In this document: positions 7,420 to 15,368 of the stretch, in pieces | Numbering within the stretch: position 1 is the first letter of the stretch | Layout: each line of letters begins with the position of its first letter | Translations under genes and position numbers: made by a program | Notes under the pieces: model-generated | Seen by the model: the letters and a program-made list of their open reading frames with translations, nothing else | Told to the model about the DNA's origin: nothing | The model's database searches: none | From: a virus | IMG/VR virus record: IMGVR_UViG_3300050015_000366 | Span: 1-53,761 of that record | Direction: 5' to 3' (one strand) | Length of the DNA stretch: 53,761 nt

Positions 7420-8646
7420 ATGGCCAACGACACCAACGCCCTGGTTGCGCTGCAGAAGAGCGCCGGGCAGAGCATCACCACCGCCAACGACCTCGCCACG
7501 CGCATCCGCGAGTGGAACGAGCTCGCGCACGTCCTGACGCCCGCGATCTCCGTCTCGTCGATCGCGCCGCAGCACGTCGTCAACGTCGCCGTCGTCGTCA
7601 TCAGCCCCGTCGTCGGCGACAACGGCCGGGGCGACGACACCTACGGCCTCGACAAGGATGACAAGGGCCTGCCCTGGCTGAAGCGGGGTGAGCGAGCCAT
7701 CAACCGCGTCGGCCTGATGAAGCTCTCCCAGGCGGCCGGCGTGTCGTGGGACGCGGCGCTCTCGGGCCGTACCGACGACCGCAAGGAGCGCTACTACTGG
7801 GAATACAAGGCCGTCGGGCACTACGTCGGCTTCGACGGCAACCTCCAGACGATCATCGGCACCTTCGAGCTGGACCTCCGGAACGATTCGCCCGCGATGA
7901 AGGGCTTCACCGACTCGCAGATCACGGCCACGCGCAAGAGCGGCCTGCGGATCTGCGAATCGAAAGCCCAGGCGGCGGCCGTCCGGCAGCTCGGCCTGAA
8001 GCAGAAATACACAGCCGAGGAACTGAAGAAGCCCTTCGTCATCCTCAGGACCTCGTTCGTCCCCGACCTGGGGGACCCCGAGCAGCGGCGGATGGTGGCC
8101 GAGCGCGGCCTCGCCGGCGCCAGCGCGCTCTATCCGTCGCGGCAGCTCGGCGCCGGCCACCACGAGGCCGACACGATCGACGTGCAGGCCACGCGCGTCG
8201 AAACCGTCGACACGTCGGCGGGGAAGGTCGACACCGGCACGGGCGAGATCGTCGAGCAGGCGCCGCCGACGAACGGGAACGGCGCGCAGGCCGCGGGCCA
8301 GCAGCAGCAGCAGCAGCAGCCGGCCGAGCCCACCGGCCCGACGATCGTCAACGTCCGGCTGCAGCCCGGCACCACGACCGACGTGAAGGACGCGCAGGGC
8401 AACGTCACCCGCAAGGGCGGCCGGCCCTACACGCGCTACTTCATCACGCTCAGCGACGGCCGCGAGCTGCACACCTTCGACACCAACATCGGCAAGCTGG
8501 CGCAGGAGCTGATGGCCGCGAAGGCGCCGATCGAGGTGACCCCCCAGGAGAGCCGGTGGGGGATCGACATCGTCGAGCTGCGGCGCGCGCAGCCGCGCCT
8601 GCCGATGGACAGCGACGGGCCGACCGACGCGGATCTCAAATTGTAG
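7420..8646 (+). CDS. Putative recombination or single-strand-DNA-associated protein
   Basis: A 408-residue protein with three parts. Residues 1-245 form a conserved-looking domain (NRVGLMKLSQAAG; YYWEYKAVGHYVGFDG; RICESKAQAAAVRQLGL) whose layout recalls RecT/Rad52-like annealases, but I cannot confirm this. Around residue 290 comes a Gln run from CAG repeats. The C-terminal 100 residues (RPYTRYFITLSDGRELHTFDTN) are beta-rich and could be an OB-like fold. It is immediately upstream of the SbcD and SbcC genes, consistent with a role in phage recombination. Confidence 0.5.
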   Translation: MANDTNALVALQKSAGQSITTANDLATRIREWNELAHVLTPAISVSSIAPQHVVNVAVVVISPVVGDNGRGDDTYGLDKDDKGLPWLKRGERAINRVGLMKLSQAAGVSWDAALSGRTDDRKERYYWEYKAVGHYVGFDGNLQTIIGTFELDLRNDSPAMKGFTDSQITATRKSGLRICESKAQAAAVRQLGLKQKYTAEELKKPFVILRTSFVPDLGDPEQRRMVAERGLAGASALYPSRQLGAGHHEADTIDVQATRVETVDTSAGKVDTGTGEIVEQAPPTNGNGAQAAGQQQQQQQPAEPTGPTIVNVRLQPGTTTDVKDAQGNVTRKGGRPYTRYFITLSDGRELHTFDTNIGKLAQELMAAKAPIEVTPQESRWGIDIVELRRAQPRLPMDSDGPTDADLKL

Positions 8647-8656
8647 GAGCCGCGCC

Positions 8657-9874
8657 ATGACCACCACCTTCGTCCACATCGGCGACATCCACCTCGGCCC
8701 GAACGGGCGCGAGGCCGAGCGCCTCCGAGTGCTCGACCAGATCATCGGGAAGGCCCGGCAGATGGCCGACCTCGGCGCGTTCCTGATTCCGGGCGACATC
8801 CACCACGCGCGCAGCACGCCCGACACGCGCAATGCCTTCGCCGACCGGCTCGTCCAGATGGCGAGCCTCGCCCCGACGATTCTGGCTTACGGCAACCACG
8901 ATCAGGTTTCGGAGCTTGAGATTTTTGGTCGGCTCCACACAACCTGGCCGATCTACGTCGTGAGCGGGCCCGAGGTGCTCCGCCTGGCGCTTCCCAACGG
9001 CCAGGGCGCTGCGGTGGCCGTCCTCCCATACCCATCGCGCGGGGGATTGATTGCTGCCGGCTCGACGGCCGACGAGACGCTCCAGGAGGCATACGTCGGA
9101 CTGGAGGCGATCGTCCGCAGCTTCGCGCTCGAGCTGAACGACGCCGTCGCCGACGGGCTCATGCCGCTCTTCATCGGCCACGTTGCCGTGAGCGGCGCAC
9201 TCGCCTCGAATCTTCAGCCGCAGATCGGCCGGGAGATGTCGATCGACAAGGCGCTGCTCGACCTGCTCGGCCCGATCTACAAAGGCCTCTCGCACATCCA
9301 CCTCCCGCAAGAGATCGGCGGCGCCTGGTACGCAGGCTCCATCAGTCCATGCGATTTCGGGGAGCAGGAACTCAAGCGGTTCCTGGTCGTTCACTATCAC
9401 CGGGTCGATTCGGAGGACTGGCGATACGACGTCGAGTCCTGGCCGATTGACACGCCGCGTCTCTTCCGGGCGCGCGGAGAACTGACGCGGGACGGCTTCA
9501 CGCTCGAACCGAGCGCCGAGTATCCAGAGTCGTGGGCCGGCTGTGAAGTGAAAGTGACGTATTCCTTCCTCGCCTCCGAGCGCAACGTCCTCGACCACAA
9601 CCTCGTGCGCATCCCCTTCGAAGGCGCCTTGCGTCTCGAGGTCGAACCCGTCGCGGTGCCCGACCGGGCGCTGAGGGCGCCGGAAGTCGCCGCGGCGCAC
9701 ACGCTCGCCGCCAAGGTCGCCGCGTGGGCGTCGTTCTCCGGCGCGACCGTGAGCGACGGCGTGCCGAACAAGCTGGCCCAGCTCGAGCACCAGGACGCGA
9801 CAGCAACGCTCTCGGCCGTCGCCACCCGGATCGCCGCGATCGAGCACGCGGAGAAGAGCGAGAAGGCCGCATGA
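8657..9874 (+). CDS. sbcD: SbcD/Mre11-like calcineurin-type nuclease subunit
   Basis: A 405-residue protein with the full set of metallophosphoesterase motifs: D10-I-H12, G46-D47, G79-N-H-D82, G174-H175 and H213-I-H215. This is the Mre11/SbcD catalytic core that binds two Mn ions. Residues 250-405 form the capping and Rad50-binding region. Its stop overlaps the ATG of the SbcC gene. The pair acts as an ATP-dependent nuclease on DNA ends and hairpins, as T4 gp47/gp46 does in recombination-dependent replication. Confidence 0.88.
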   Translation: MTTTFVHIGDIHLGPNGREAERLRVLDQIIGKARQMADLGAFLIPGDIHHARSTPDTRNAFADRLVQMASLAPTILAYGNHDQVSELEIFGRLHTTWPIYVVSGPEVLRLALPNGQGAAVAVLPYPSRGGLIAAGSTADETLQEAYVGLEAIVRSFALELNDAVADGLMPLFIGHVAVSGALASNLQPQIGREMSIDKALLDLLGPIYKGLSHIHLPQEIGGAWYAGSISPCDFGEQELKRFLVVHYHRVDSEDWRYDVESWPIDTPRLFRARGELTRDGFTLEPSAEYPESWAGCEVKVTYSFLASERNVLDHNLVRIPFEGALRLEVEPVAVPDRALRAPEVAAAHTLAAKVAAWASFSGATVSDGVPNKLAQLEHQDATATLSAVATRIAAIEHAEKSEKAA

Positions 9875-12384
9875 AACTCGAAAATCTGAGCATCCACGGC
9901 CTGCTCCGCTTCGCCGACACCGTGACGATCGACTGCACCTCGCTCCCGGTCGGCCTCATTGCGCTCGTCGGCCCGAACGGATCCGGCAAGACGACGCTGA
10001 TGGAAGCGGCCCTGGCTGCGCTCTTCCGATCATTCCCCTCTCGCGAGAAGGAGCTGTTCGACTACGCGCACGACCGGGACAGCTTTGTCGAGGCGGCCTT
10101 CTCGCTCGACGGCACGGGCACCTACCGCGCTCGCGTGAACGTCGACGGCGTCAAGCGGCTGAGCGAAGCGGTGCTCACGCACGATGGCGAGCCGCCGCTC
10201 AACAACGGATTGGTCTCGACGTTCGACGCAGCTGTTGCCCGCGTCTTTCCGCCGCGCGAGGTCCTGCTCGCCTCGGCGTTCTCGGCGCAGAACAAAGCGG
10301 GCAGCTTCATCAGCCTCGACCGCAAGGGCCGCAAGCAGCTCTTCGCGCAACTCCTCGGCCTCGACCACCTCGAGGCGATGGCGCAGACGGCGCGAACGGC
10401 TGCCGGGCTGGTCGAGACAGCACGCGGGAAGCTCGCGGCGGTGCGGGAGGTCCTCGCGCGCGGCAGCGACGTTGAGATCGAACTGGCGCTCGACAACGCC
10501 GGCGCGGTCATCACGCTCGAGCGAGCGCGGACCGACGCCGGCCGCCGGCAGCTCCAGGCGGAGATCGTCGACGCCGAGGCCACGCTCGCGACCGTGGCCG
10601 ACCAGGTGGCCGCCTACGCCGTCGCGACGCAGCGCGTGCAGTCGCTCGAGCGTGAGCAGCTCGCCGCGGAGGCACAGCGGACGCAGGCGGCGGATCTCCG
10701 GGCCGGGGTGACCACCGCGCTCGACGCCGAGGTCCTCCGGCTGGAGAACGCGCGCAACCGCGGATGCGTCGACCTGGACACCCGGCGCGCCAAGAGCGGC
10801 CGGACGCTGGTCGACGAACTCGCGGCGATCGAGGCGAAGCTTGTGGCCACGCTCGCGGACTTCGACGCCCGGATCGGCAACAACCGGGATCTTCTGGCCA
10901 GGGCCGACGAGATCCGCGCGGCCGTCGCGCAGATCGCCACCTTCGAGGTGTCGCTGGCCGACGATCGGCGGTCTCAACAGACCTTCCGGGACCAGATCGC
11001 GGCGCTCGACGCCGAGGATCGGGACGTGCTCGTGCCGGCACTCGCGAAGGCGACGACCGCCAAGCAGCATCTCGAGCTGGCACAGATGAACGCGGCGCTG
11101 CTCGGCACGGTGCCGTGCGGCGGGGCGGGAGACTTTTCGGGCTGCAAGTTTCTGACGAATGCGAAGGCCGCGGCCGATCGGATCCCCGGCTTCGAGGCGG
11201 AGGCGGCCGGGATCGCCGAGACCGAAGCGGCCAGGAAGATGCTCGCGACCACGCGCGCCACGGCCAAGGGGTTCGCCGATGGCTGCGCCGTCCGGATCGT
11301 CCAGTTCGAGGCGCGGAAGACGGACCTTGCGAAGGCGGCGAAGCTCGAGCCCTCCATCGCCGCGGCCGAAGCCCGGATCGCGGAACTGATGACGGCCAAG
11401 GCGGACGCCATGACCTCCGCCGGCCAGGCGGCGCAAGACGCGGACGCCCGGGCAGCCGACCGAAGCGCCGAGATCCTCACCGCGCGGGCGACGCTCGAGG
11501 CGACGACGACCCAAGCCGTCACCGAGGCGAAGGAACGCGCCGAGGACCAGGCGGTCAGGCTCGACGACCAGCTCGAAGGGATCACCGAACAGCTCGCAGA
11601 CCTCGCTCAGCGACTCCTGGCGGCGCAGGCCGGCCTCGGGGCGGCGGCCGCCGGCAACCAGCAGGCGGCGCAGCTGCAGGCCGCCCTGGCCATCCTGCGC
11701 GGGCGGTGGGACGCCACGACGGCGGAGCTCGGACGATTGGACGGCGCGGAGCGCGACCTCGAGCGCCGGCGGCAGGAGCTGGCCACGCGTCGCGCGGAGC
11801 TGGCCGACGTCGAGCGTCGGATCCGGCTGCTCGACACGGAGCTGCTCGACTGGCAGCTGCTCGCCAAGGCGCTCGGCCGGGACGGCCTGCCGGTCCTCGA
11901 AATCGACGCGGCGGGCCCGACCGTGACGGCCTTCGCGAACGACCTGCTCGCGAGCTGCTTCGGCCCGCGGTTCAGCCTCGAGCTCGTGACGCAGGAAGCG
12001 AAGGCGTCGGGCAAGGGCGTCAAAGAGGCGTTCAACATCATCGTTCTGGATAACGAGCGCGGCGGCGATGCCAGGGACATCGGGGACCTCTCCGGCGGCG
12101 AGCAGATCATCGTCGGCGAGGCACTCGCGAACGCCATCAGCCTCTTCGTCAACCAGCGCAACGGCTCGGCGATTCGGACCTGCTGGCGCGACGAGACGAC
12201 GGGGCCGCTCGACGCCGAGAACGCGGCGCGCTACGTCCCGATGCTGCGCCGGCTGCGCGAGCTCGGCGGCTTCGCGCAGATCTTCTTCGTGTCCCACAAC
12301 AGCGAGAGCGCCGCGATGGCCGACGCGCAGCTCGTCTTCAGCGACGGCCGCGTGACGGTCGCGCTGCCGCCCTACGCGGCCTGA
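9871..12384 (+). CDS. sbcC: SbcC/Rad50-like SMC-family ATPase
   Basis: An 837-residue protein starting at an ATGA overlap. Walker A is GPNGSGKTT at residues 34-42, followed by an N-lobe with the Q-loop segment SAFSAQNKAGSF. Long Ala/Arg/Glu-rich coiled coils cover about residues 160-690, with a central hook region near 416 (CGGAGDFSGC) instead of a standard CxxC. The signature LSGGEQ is near 740 and the D/H-loop FFVSHN near 805. It partners SbcD in end processing. It is shorter than bacterial SbcC (about 1050 residues), as usual for phage versions. Confidence 0.88.
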   Translation: MKLENLSIHGLLRFADTVTIDCTSLPVGLIALVGPNGSGKTTLMEAALAALFRSFPSREKELFDYAHDRDSFVEAAFSLDGTGTYRARVNVDGVKRLSEAVLTHDGEPPLNNGLVSTFDAAVARVFPPREVLLASAFSAQNKAGSFISLDRKGRKQLFAQLLGLDHLEAMAQTARTAAGLVETARGKLAAVREVLARGSDVEIELALDNAGAVITLERARTDAGRRQLQAEIVDAEATLATVADQVAAYAVATQRVQSLEREQLAAEAQRTQAADLRAGVTTALDAEVLRLENARNRGCVDLDTRRAKSGRTLVDELAAIEAKLVATLADFDARIGNNRDLLARADEIRAAVAQIATFEVSLADDRRSQQTFRDQIAALDAEDRDVLVPALAKATTAKQHLELAQMNAALLGTVPCGGAGDFSGCKFLTNAKAAADRIPGFEAEAAGIAETEAARKMLATTRATAKGFADGCAVRIVQFEARKTDLAKAAKLEPSIAAAEARIAELMTAKADAMTSAGQAAQDADARAADRSAEILTARATLEATTTQAVTEAKERAEDQAVRLDDQLEGITEQLADLAQRLLAAQAGLGAAAAGNQQAAQLQAALAILRGRWDATTAELGRLDGAERDLERRRQELATRRAELADVERRIRLLDTELLDWQLLAKALGRDGLPVLEIDAAGPTVTAFANDLLASCFGPRFSLELVTQEAKASGKGVKEAFNIIVLDNERGGDARDIGDLSGGEQIIVGEALANAISLFVNQRNGSAIRTCWRDETTGPLDAENAARYVPMLRRLRELGGFAQIFFVSHNSESAAMADAQLVFSDGRVTVALPPYAA

Positions 12385-12394
12385 GGAGTCCTTC

Positions 12395-12631
12395 ATGGCG
12401 ACAGGCTACCGCGTGCAGACGAGATACGAGGGCGGCGTGTGGCGCACGGTCCGGACGTGGACCGACGAGACGGCCGCGAAGGAAGACGCGCGGCTGCTCG
12501 CGGCCGAGCGTCGTCAGATCGACGGCGTCAAGCGCCACGGGGTAACGCTCTCGATTCCGGTCCATCCCTACGTGCGGCTGATGCACGAGCAGAAAGTCGC
12601 GGTGGCCTTCGGGCCGGGTAGGGAGGCGTGA
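12395..12631 (+). CDS. Small hypothetical protein
   Basis: A 78-residue basic protein (YRVQTRYEGGVWRTVRTWTDETAAKEDARLLAAER) with a beta-beta-alpha start, preceded by a GAGG Shine-Dalgarno. The stop overlaps the next start. No family recognised. The pattern RVQ.R...G.WRTVRT suggests a small double-psi or dsRBD-like fold, but this is only an impression. Confidence 0.55.
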   Translation: MATGYRVQTRYEGGVWRTVRTWTDETAAKEDARLLAAERRQIDGVKRHGVTLSIPVHPYVRLMHEQKVAVAFGPGREA

Positions 12632-12912
12632 TGCCACGCGGCGAAATCGACATCCTCGTAAACGGTGCGCGCGGCTCTCGCCGTCGCGGGGCCGGAACGT
12701 GTCGCGGCTGCGGGAACGCGATCTGGTGGGTCGCATCGGCGGCGGGGAAGCCGATCCCGTTCGATGAGGTGCCCGACCCGATCGAGACGAACGGCGACGT
12801 CGAGACGGTGAGCACCGACAAGTGCCACTGGTCGACCTGCGAGAAGCGCGACGAGTTCAAGAAGCCGGCCGCCCCGAAGGCGCCGCCGGCAGACCGAGGA
12901 TTCGAGTTCTAG
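12631..12912 (+). CDS. Zinc-ribbon protein
   Basis: A 93-residue protein. The ATG at 12631 overlaps the previous stop; an in-frame GTG three bases earlier is equally possible. It has a Cys pair in TCRGCGNAIWWV (residues 23-34) and a second pair in CHWSTC (residues 65-70), spaced like a zinc ribbon. The C-terminus is Lys/Pro-rich. Such small zinc proteins often modulate replication or transcription enzymes; the partner is unknown. Confidence 0.6.
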   Translation: MPRGEIDILVNGARGSRRRGAGTCRGCGNAIWWVASAAGKPIPFDEVPDPIETNGDVETVSTDKCHWSTCEKRDEFKKPAAPKAPPADRGFEF

Positions 12913-13002
12913 GAGCCAGGCCGCCGCCGGACAGAACCGGCGGGCGAACCCTGACAGGGGAGAGTGCCCGTAGCGCCGGAGTGAATCCGGCCGGCCTGGC
13001 TC
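12913..13002 (+). ncRNA. Candidate structured RNA, four-way junction
   Basis: A perfect 11-bp closing stem (GAGCCAGGCCG, 12913-12923; CGGCCTGGCTC, 12992-13002) encloses three hairpins: CCGCCGG/CCGGCGG (12924-12943), CCCT/AGGG (12949-12959) and GCCGGA/TCCGGC (12975-12991). CGGGC (12941-12945) can instead pair with GCCCG (12966-12970), giving a switch-like alternative. It fills the whole gap between two genes and ends 10 nt before the ATG at 13013, leaving only GGGAG free. It is not a tRNA: the arms have the wrong lengths and there is no T-loop. No known class recognised. Confidence 0.5.
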
Positions 13003-13012
13003 GGGAGACGTC

Positions 13013-13321
13013 ATGACCAATTTCGCCATCATCTGCATGTCGGTCGCCGTGGGCTTCGTGGCCCTCGGCGGCATCTTCACGGTAAGCCTGCTCACGGCGG
13101 GGAAGAAGCCCGCGCCCACGCCGCCCCCGGTCGTGCCCGTGACCGCGAAGGGCCGGCCCCTGGCCGTGTGCGAGCACTGCCAGCGCACCGTCGCCGTTCG
13201 CAAGGGCGACGGGATGCCGTACGCGGGGAGGCACGCCTGTCACAAGGCGCCGGAGACGCTGACCGAGGCGCACGCCGAGGGGATGCGCGGCCAGCCGACG
13301 ACGGGAGACAACGCGGCATGA
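13013..13321 (+). CDS. Single-span membrane protein with zinc ribbon
   Basis: A 102-residue protein. Residues 4-28 form one transmembrane helix (FAIICMSVAVGFVALGGIF), followed by a Pro-rich linker and a Cys pair CEHCQRTV with a later His/Cys (GRHACH), like a half zinc ribbon. Preceded by GGGAG. It opens a run of very small genes joined by ATGA or GTGA overlaps, several of them membrane proteins. Confidence 0.6.
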   Translation: MTNFAIICMSVAVGFVALGGIFTVSLLTAGKKPAPTPPPVVPVTAKGRPLAVCEHCQRTVAVRKGDGMPYAGRHACHKAPETLTEAHAEGMRGQPTTGDNAA

Positions 13322-13407
13322 CCCCCTCTGCCGCCGCTTCCGCCGTGACCCTGACATACCTCTGCGCCCTGGCGCTGCTGGCATTGGCGGCCGGGAGACG
13401 ACGATGA
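13318..13407 (+). CDS. Tiny transmembrane peptide (29 residues)
   Basis: Starts at an ATGA overlap with the previous gene and ends at the TGA at 13405-13407. It consists of a short Thr/Ser start, one hydrophobic helix (LTYLCALALLALAAG) and three Arg residues, so it would sit with its C-terminus inside. Real coding status rests on the overlapping start and on the membrane-anchor pattern. Confidence 0.45.
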   Translation: MTPSAAASAVTLTYLCALALLALAAGRRR

Positions 13408-13455
13408 CTCGCCCCCTGGGCGCGGCCCGCCGGGTACAGCGCCGCCGCCTTCCGG

Positions 13456-13611
13456 TTGCTGTTCGGGCGGCGTAAGGCCGCGGGACAGTGCATCCGGTGT
13501 CGGAAGAAGGTGACCAAGCACCTGGAGCGCGTGGCGTGCCGCGCAAAGCGGTGCGACTACGAACGTCGTCGGCGCCAGCGCCAGGCGCAGGCAGAAAGGC
13601 TGGCCGCATGA
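13456..13611 (+). CDS. Small zinc-ribbon protein, start uncertain
   Basis: The clear part is GQCIRCRKKVTKHLERVACRAKRCDYERRRRQRQ, with Cys pairs spaced like a zinc finger and a basic tail. The frame is open from 13408, but the only initiation codons are weak (TTG at 13456 is used here). The ATG at 13404 is in another frame and reads 22 codons to a stop. A single-base indel near 13420-13470 would join that ATG to this frame. It may thus be a frameshifted gene. Confidence 0.4.
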   Translation: MLFGRRKAAGQCIRCRKKVTKHLERVACRAKRCDYERRRRQRQAQAERLAA

Positions 13612-13772
13612 GCCTCCCGTATCGTCGCGGCGTTCCGGACTCGCCCTGGCTGCGCCGGCTCGTGATGACGCCAGTCCTGCTGCTGGTCCTGCCGCTCTAC
13701 ACGCTCGTCGGCGGCGCCTACGGCTGCCGCATGTGGTGGTCCGAGGTCCGAGACACCTGGAGGAGACCATGA
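13608..13772 (+). CDS. Small membrane protein (54 residues)
   Basis: Starts at an ATGA overlap. It has a basic N-terminus (LPYRRGVPDSPWLRRL), one hydrophobic helix (VMTPVLLLVLPLYTLVGGAYG) and a charged, Trp-containing end. It is part of the small-membrane-protein cluster at 13013-14079. Function unknown. Confidence 0.5.
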   Translation: MSLPYRRGVPDSPWLRRLVMTPVLLLVLPLYTLVGGAYGCRMWWSEVRDTWRRP

Positions 13773-13963
13773 CGCTCACGCTCTGGACAATCGTCGTCGG
13801 CATCGTGTCGTTCCTCGTCGGGTGCGAGGTGGGCGTCAGACGCAGCGCCACCCCGACTCAGCGCATCGAGAACTTGCGGAAGGGCACCATGCGCGATCTG
13901 CTCGCGCACGGCGACATCGTGCGGTCCGGCGACCGGTTCAAGGACGCCGAGGCGGGCCGGTGA
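13769..13963 (+). CDS. Small N-terminally anchored membrane protein (64 residues)
   Basis: Starts at an ATGA overlap and has AGGAG at 13760-13764. An N-terminal transmembrane helix (LWTIVVGIVSFLVGCEVGV) is followed by a basic, soluble helical tail (QRIENLRKGTMRDLLAHGD). The layout resembles i-spanins or membrane-anchored regulators, but no family is recognised. Confidence 0.5.
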   Translation: MTLTLWTIVVGIVSFLVGCEVGVRRSATPTQRIENLRKGTMRDLLAHGDIVRSGDRFKDAEAGR

Positions 13964-14079
13964 GGCGCTTCCTCGGCTCGCTGATCCTGCCCCTCGGCGT
14001 GCTGGCGTTCGCGCTGCTGCTCATCGGGAGTCGCGAGCTGGAGAAGAAGGCGTTCGGAGACGACTGGAGGATTCAGTGA
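13960..14079 (+). CDS. Tiny membrane protein (39 residues)
   Basis: Starts with GTG at a GTGA overlap. It has a basic start (RRF), one hydrophobic helix (LGSLILPLGVLAFALLLIG) and a charged tail. The next gene again starts with GTG at the stop. Confidence 0.45.
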   Translation: MRRFLGSLILPLGVLAFALLLIGSRELEKKAFGDDWRIQ

Positions 14080-14510
14080 GCGCACCGAAGACGGCGAGTA
14101 TCGAGGCCCTGGTGGACGCGAGGATCGCGGACCTGACCAGGTGCCGGGATCACGTGGCGGCGGGAACGTGTCCGATCCTCGCGGGTATGACAGGCGAGGT
14201 CACACCGGAGCCGAAGGTCCGGAAGGCGTCGGCTCAGCGCAGCGGCAAGCCGGCGAAGGTCGCGATTCCGGATAAGCCGAAGGCGAAGGACAACGGCAAG
14301 CCGGTTCAAGTCGCCCCCCCCCGAACGCGCGTGAAGGACGATGACGTGTTCGCGGCCATCAAGGGCTCCGCGGGTCTCACAGGGACCGAGGTCGGCGCGA
14401 AGTTCGGCGTGCCGCCGGGCAACGTGCAGCACAGGCTTGATCGGCTGATCGCCGCCGGCAAGCTGGTCAAGGGCGGCGACAAGAAATACCGGATCGTGGT
14501 GACGCAGTAG
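14076..14510 (+). CDS. Winged-helix DNA-binding protein
   Basis: A 144-residue protein starting with GTG at a GTGA overlap. The first 35 residues hold a helical ASIEALVDARIADLTRCRDHV segment. Next comes a Lys/Pro linker of about 45 residues, encoded partly by a run of nine C (14314-14322). The C-terminal 60 residues (DDVFAAIKGSAGLTGTEVGAKFGVPPGNVQHRLDRLIAAGKLVK) are a winged helix-turn-helix. Probably a phage transcription regulator. The C run makes the gene sensitive to frameshift. Confidence 0.6.
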   Translation: MSAPKTASIEALVDARIADLTRCRDHVAAGTCPILAGMTGEVTPEPKVRKASAQRSGKPAKVAIPDKPKAKDNGKPVQVAPPRTRVKDDDVFAAIKGSAGLTGTEVGAKFGVPPGNVQHRLDRLIAAGKLVKGGDKKYRIVVTQ

Positions 14511-14526
14511 GAGAGGCGAGGCACTC

Positions 14527-14886
14527 ATGCAGGAACTGGCAAGCCCTCCGTCCACCGGTCGCAGCGCGACCTCTCGCGCGAACAGCCGGGCGAGCGCGAA
14601 GAAGGCCGCGCACTACGCGGGCGCGCAGGCGCAGGCCGTGCTCCGCGTCATCCGGGAGTCGGGCCTTCGCGGGCTCACCGACTGGGACATCTGCGCCCTC
14701 GCCGACATCTCGCGCACGAGCTGCTGCGCGCGGCGGAACGCGCTGATGGATGCGACGCCACCGCTCGTGGTCGAGCATCCGGACGAGAAGCAGCGGAGCC
14801 GGGTCGCGGGACGGTGGAGCAGGAACTGCACGGTGTACGTCAGCGCCGAGGCCGCGCGGCAGTGGCAGAACGGGAGATCGAAATGA
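14527..14886 (+). CDS. Winged-helix-like early protein
   Basis: A 119-residue protein preceded by GAGGCGAGG. The core AQAVLRVIRESGLRGLTDWDICALADISRTSCCARRNALMD has the helix pattern of a winged HTH used in phage and MarR-like regulators, and ends in a short beta wing (CTVYVSAEAAR). It neighbours another winged-helix gene, so the two may act on early promoters or the origin. Confidence 0.55.
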   Translation: MQELASPPSTGRSATSRANSRASAKKAAHYAGAQAQAVLRVIRESGLRGLTDWDICALADISRTSCCARRNALMDATPPLVVEHPDEKQRSRVAGRWSRNCTVYVSAEAARQWQNGRSK

Positions 14887-15368
14887 AGGTCCGGCGGGCC
14901 ATCCTGGCGGAGATCGTCGCGGTGACGCAGCGGACCAAGGGCGTCGACGTCGCCGCGGTCGCCCTCGCCTTCGCGAAGCGCCTCTCGCACGACGACTGGA
15001 AGCCGGCCTTCGCGGTCCTCGGCTGGGAGCCGCCGAAGAAAGCCAGCGGCTGCTTCGACTACCGCGGCATCGCCCTCAAGCGCGTGGCGGCCGCCTCCTC
15101 GCCGGAGATCGCCCGGTTCCTCATCGTCGCGACGCTGGTATCGACGCTCACGATCAGCACCTACCAGGGGCCGGAATTGACACGAGAGGACCGGAAGGCG
15201 CTCCTGGCCGCCGCGGAGCACGCGGCGGTCGACGCGCCAGCCATCGAGCGGAAGATCCGGGCAGAGGCCGCGGAGAAGGAGAACGCCAAGGCGAAGGGCA
15301 AGCCCGCGAAGTCGAAGAAGCCGGCGAAGAAGGCCGAGAAGAAGCGGAGCGACGGAGGCCGGGCATGA
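14883..15368 (+). CDS. Hypothetical early protein with Lys-rich tail
   Basis: A 161-residue protein starting at an ATGA overlap. Residues 1-115 are helical (RRAILAEIVAVTQRTKG; SHDDWKPAFAVLGW; PEIARFLIVATLVS). The last 45 residues are a Lys/Ala tail (AKAKGKPAKSKKPAKKAEKK) like that of DNA-binding or histone-like proteins. It lies upstream of the resolvase gene. No family recognised. Confidence 0.55.
   Translation: MKVRRAILAEIVAVTQRTKGVDVAAVALAFAKRLSHDDWKPAFAVLGWEPPKKASGCFDYRGIALKRVAAASSPEIARFLIVATLVSTLTISTYQGPELTREDRKALLAAAEHAAVDAPAIERKIRAEAAEKENAKAKGKPAKSKKPAKKAEKKRSDGGRA

Noticed and set aside
9724-9870. N-terminal extension of the SbcC frame upstream of 9871
   Set aside because: The upstream residues are a shadow of the sbcD gene; the ATG at 9871 is at an ATGA overlap and starts with the normal SbcC sequence.
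6721-12396. Very long minus-strand ORFs opposite the recombination genes
   Set aside because: Arg/Gly/Asp-rich complements of GC-rich coding strands; no motifs, no ribosome sites, and the plus-strand genes have clear domains.
12913-13002. tRNA gene (cloverleaf-like folding)
   Set aside because: The closing stem is 11 bp, the arms have wrong lengths, there is no GTTC T-loop and no anticodon loop of seven bases.
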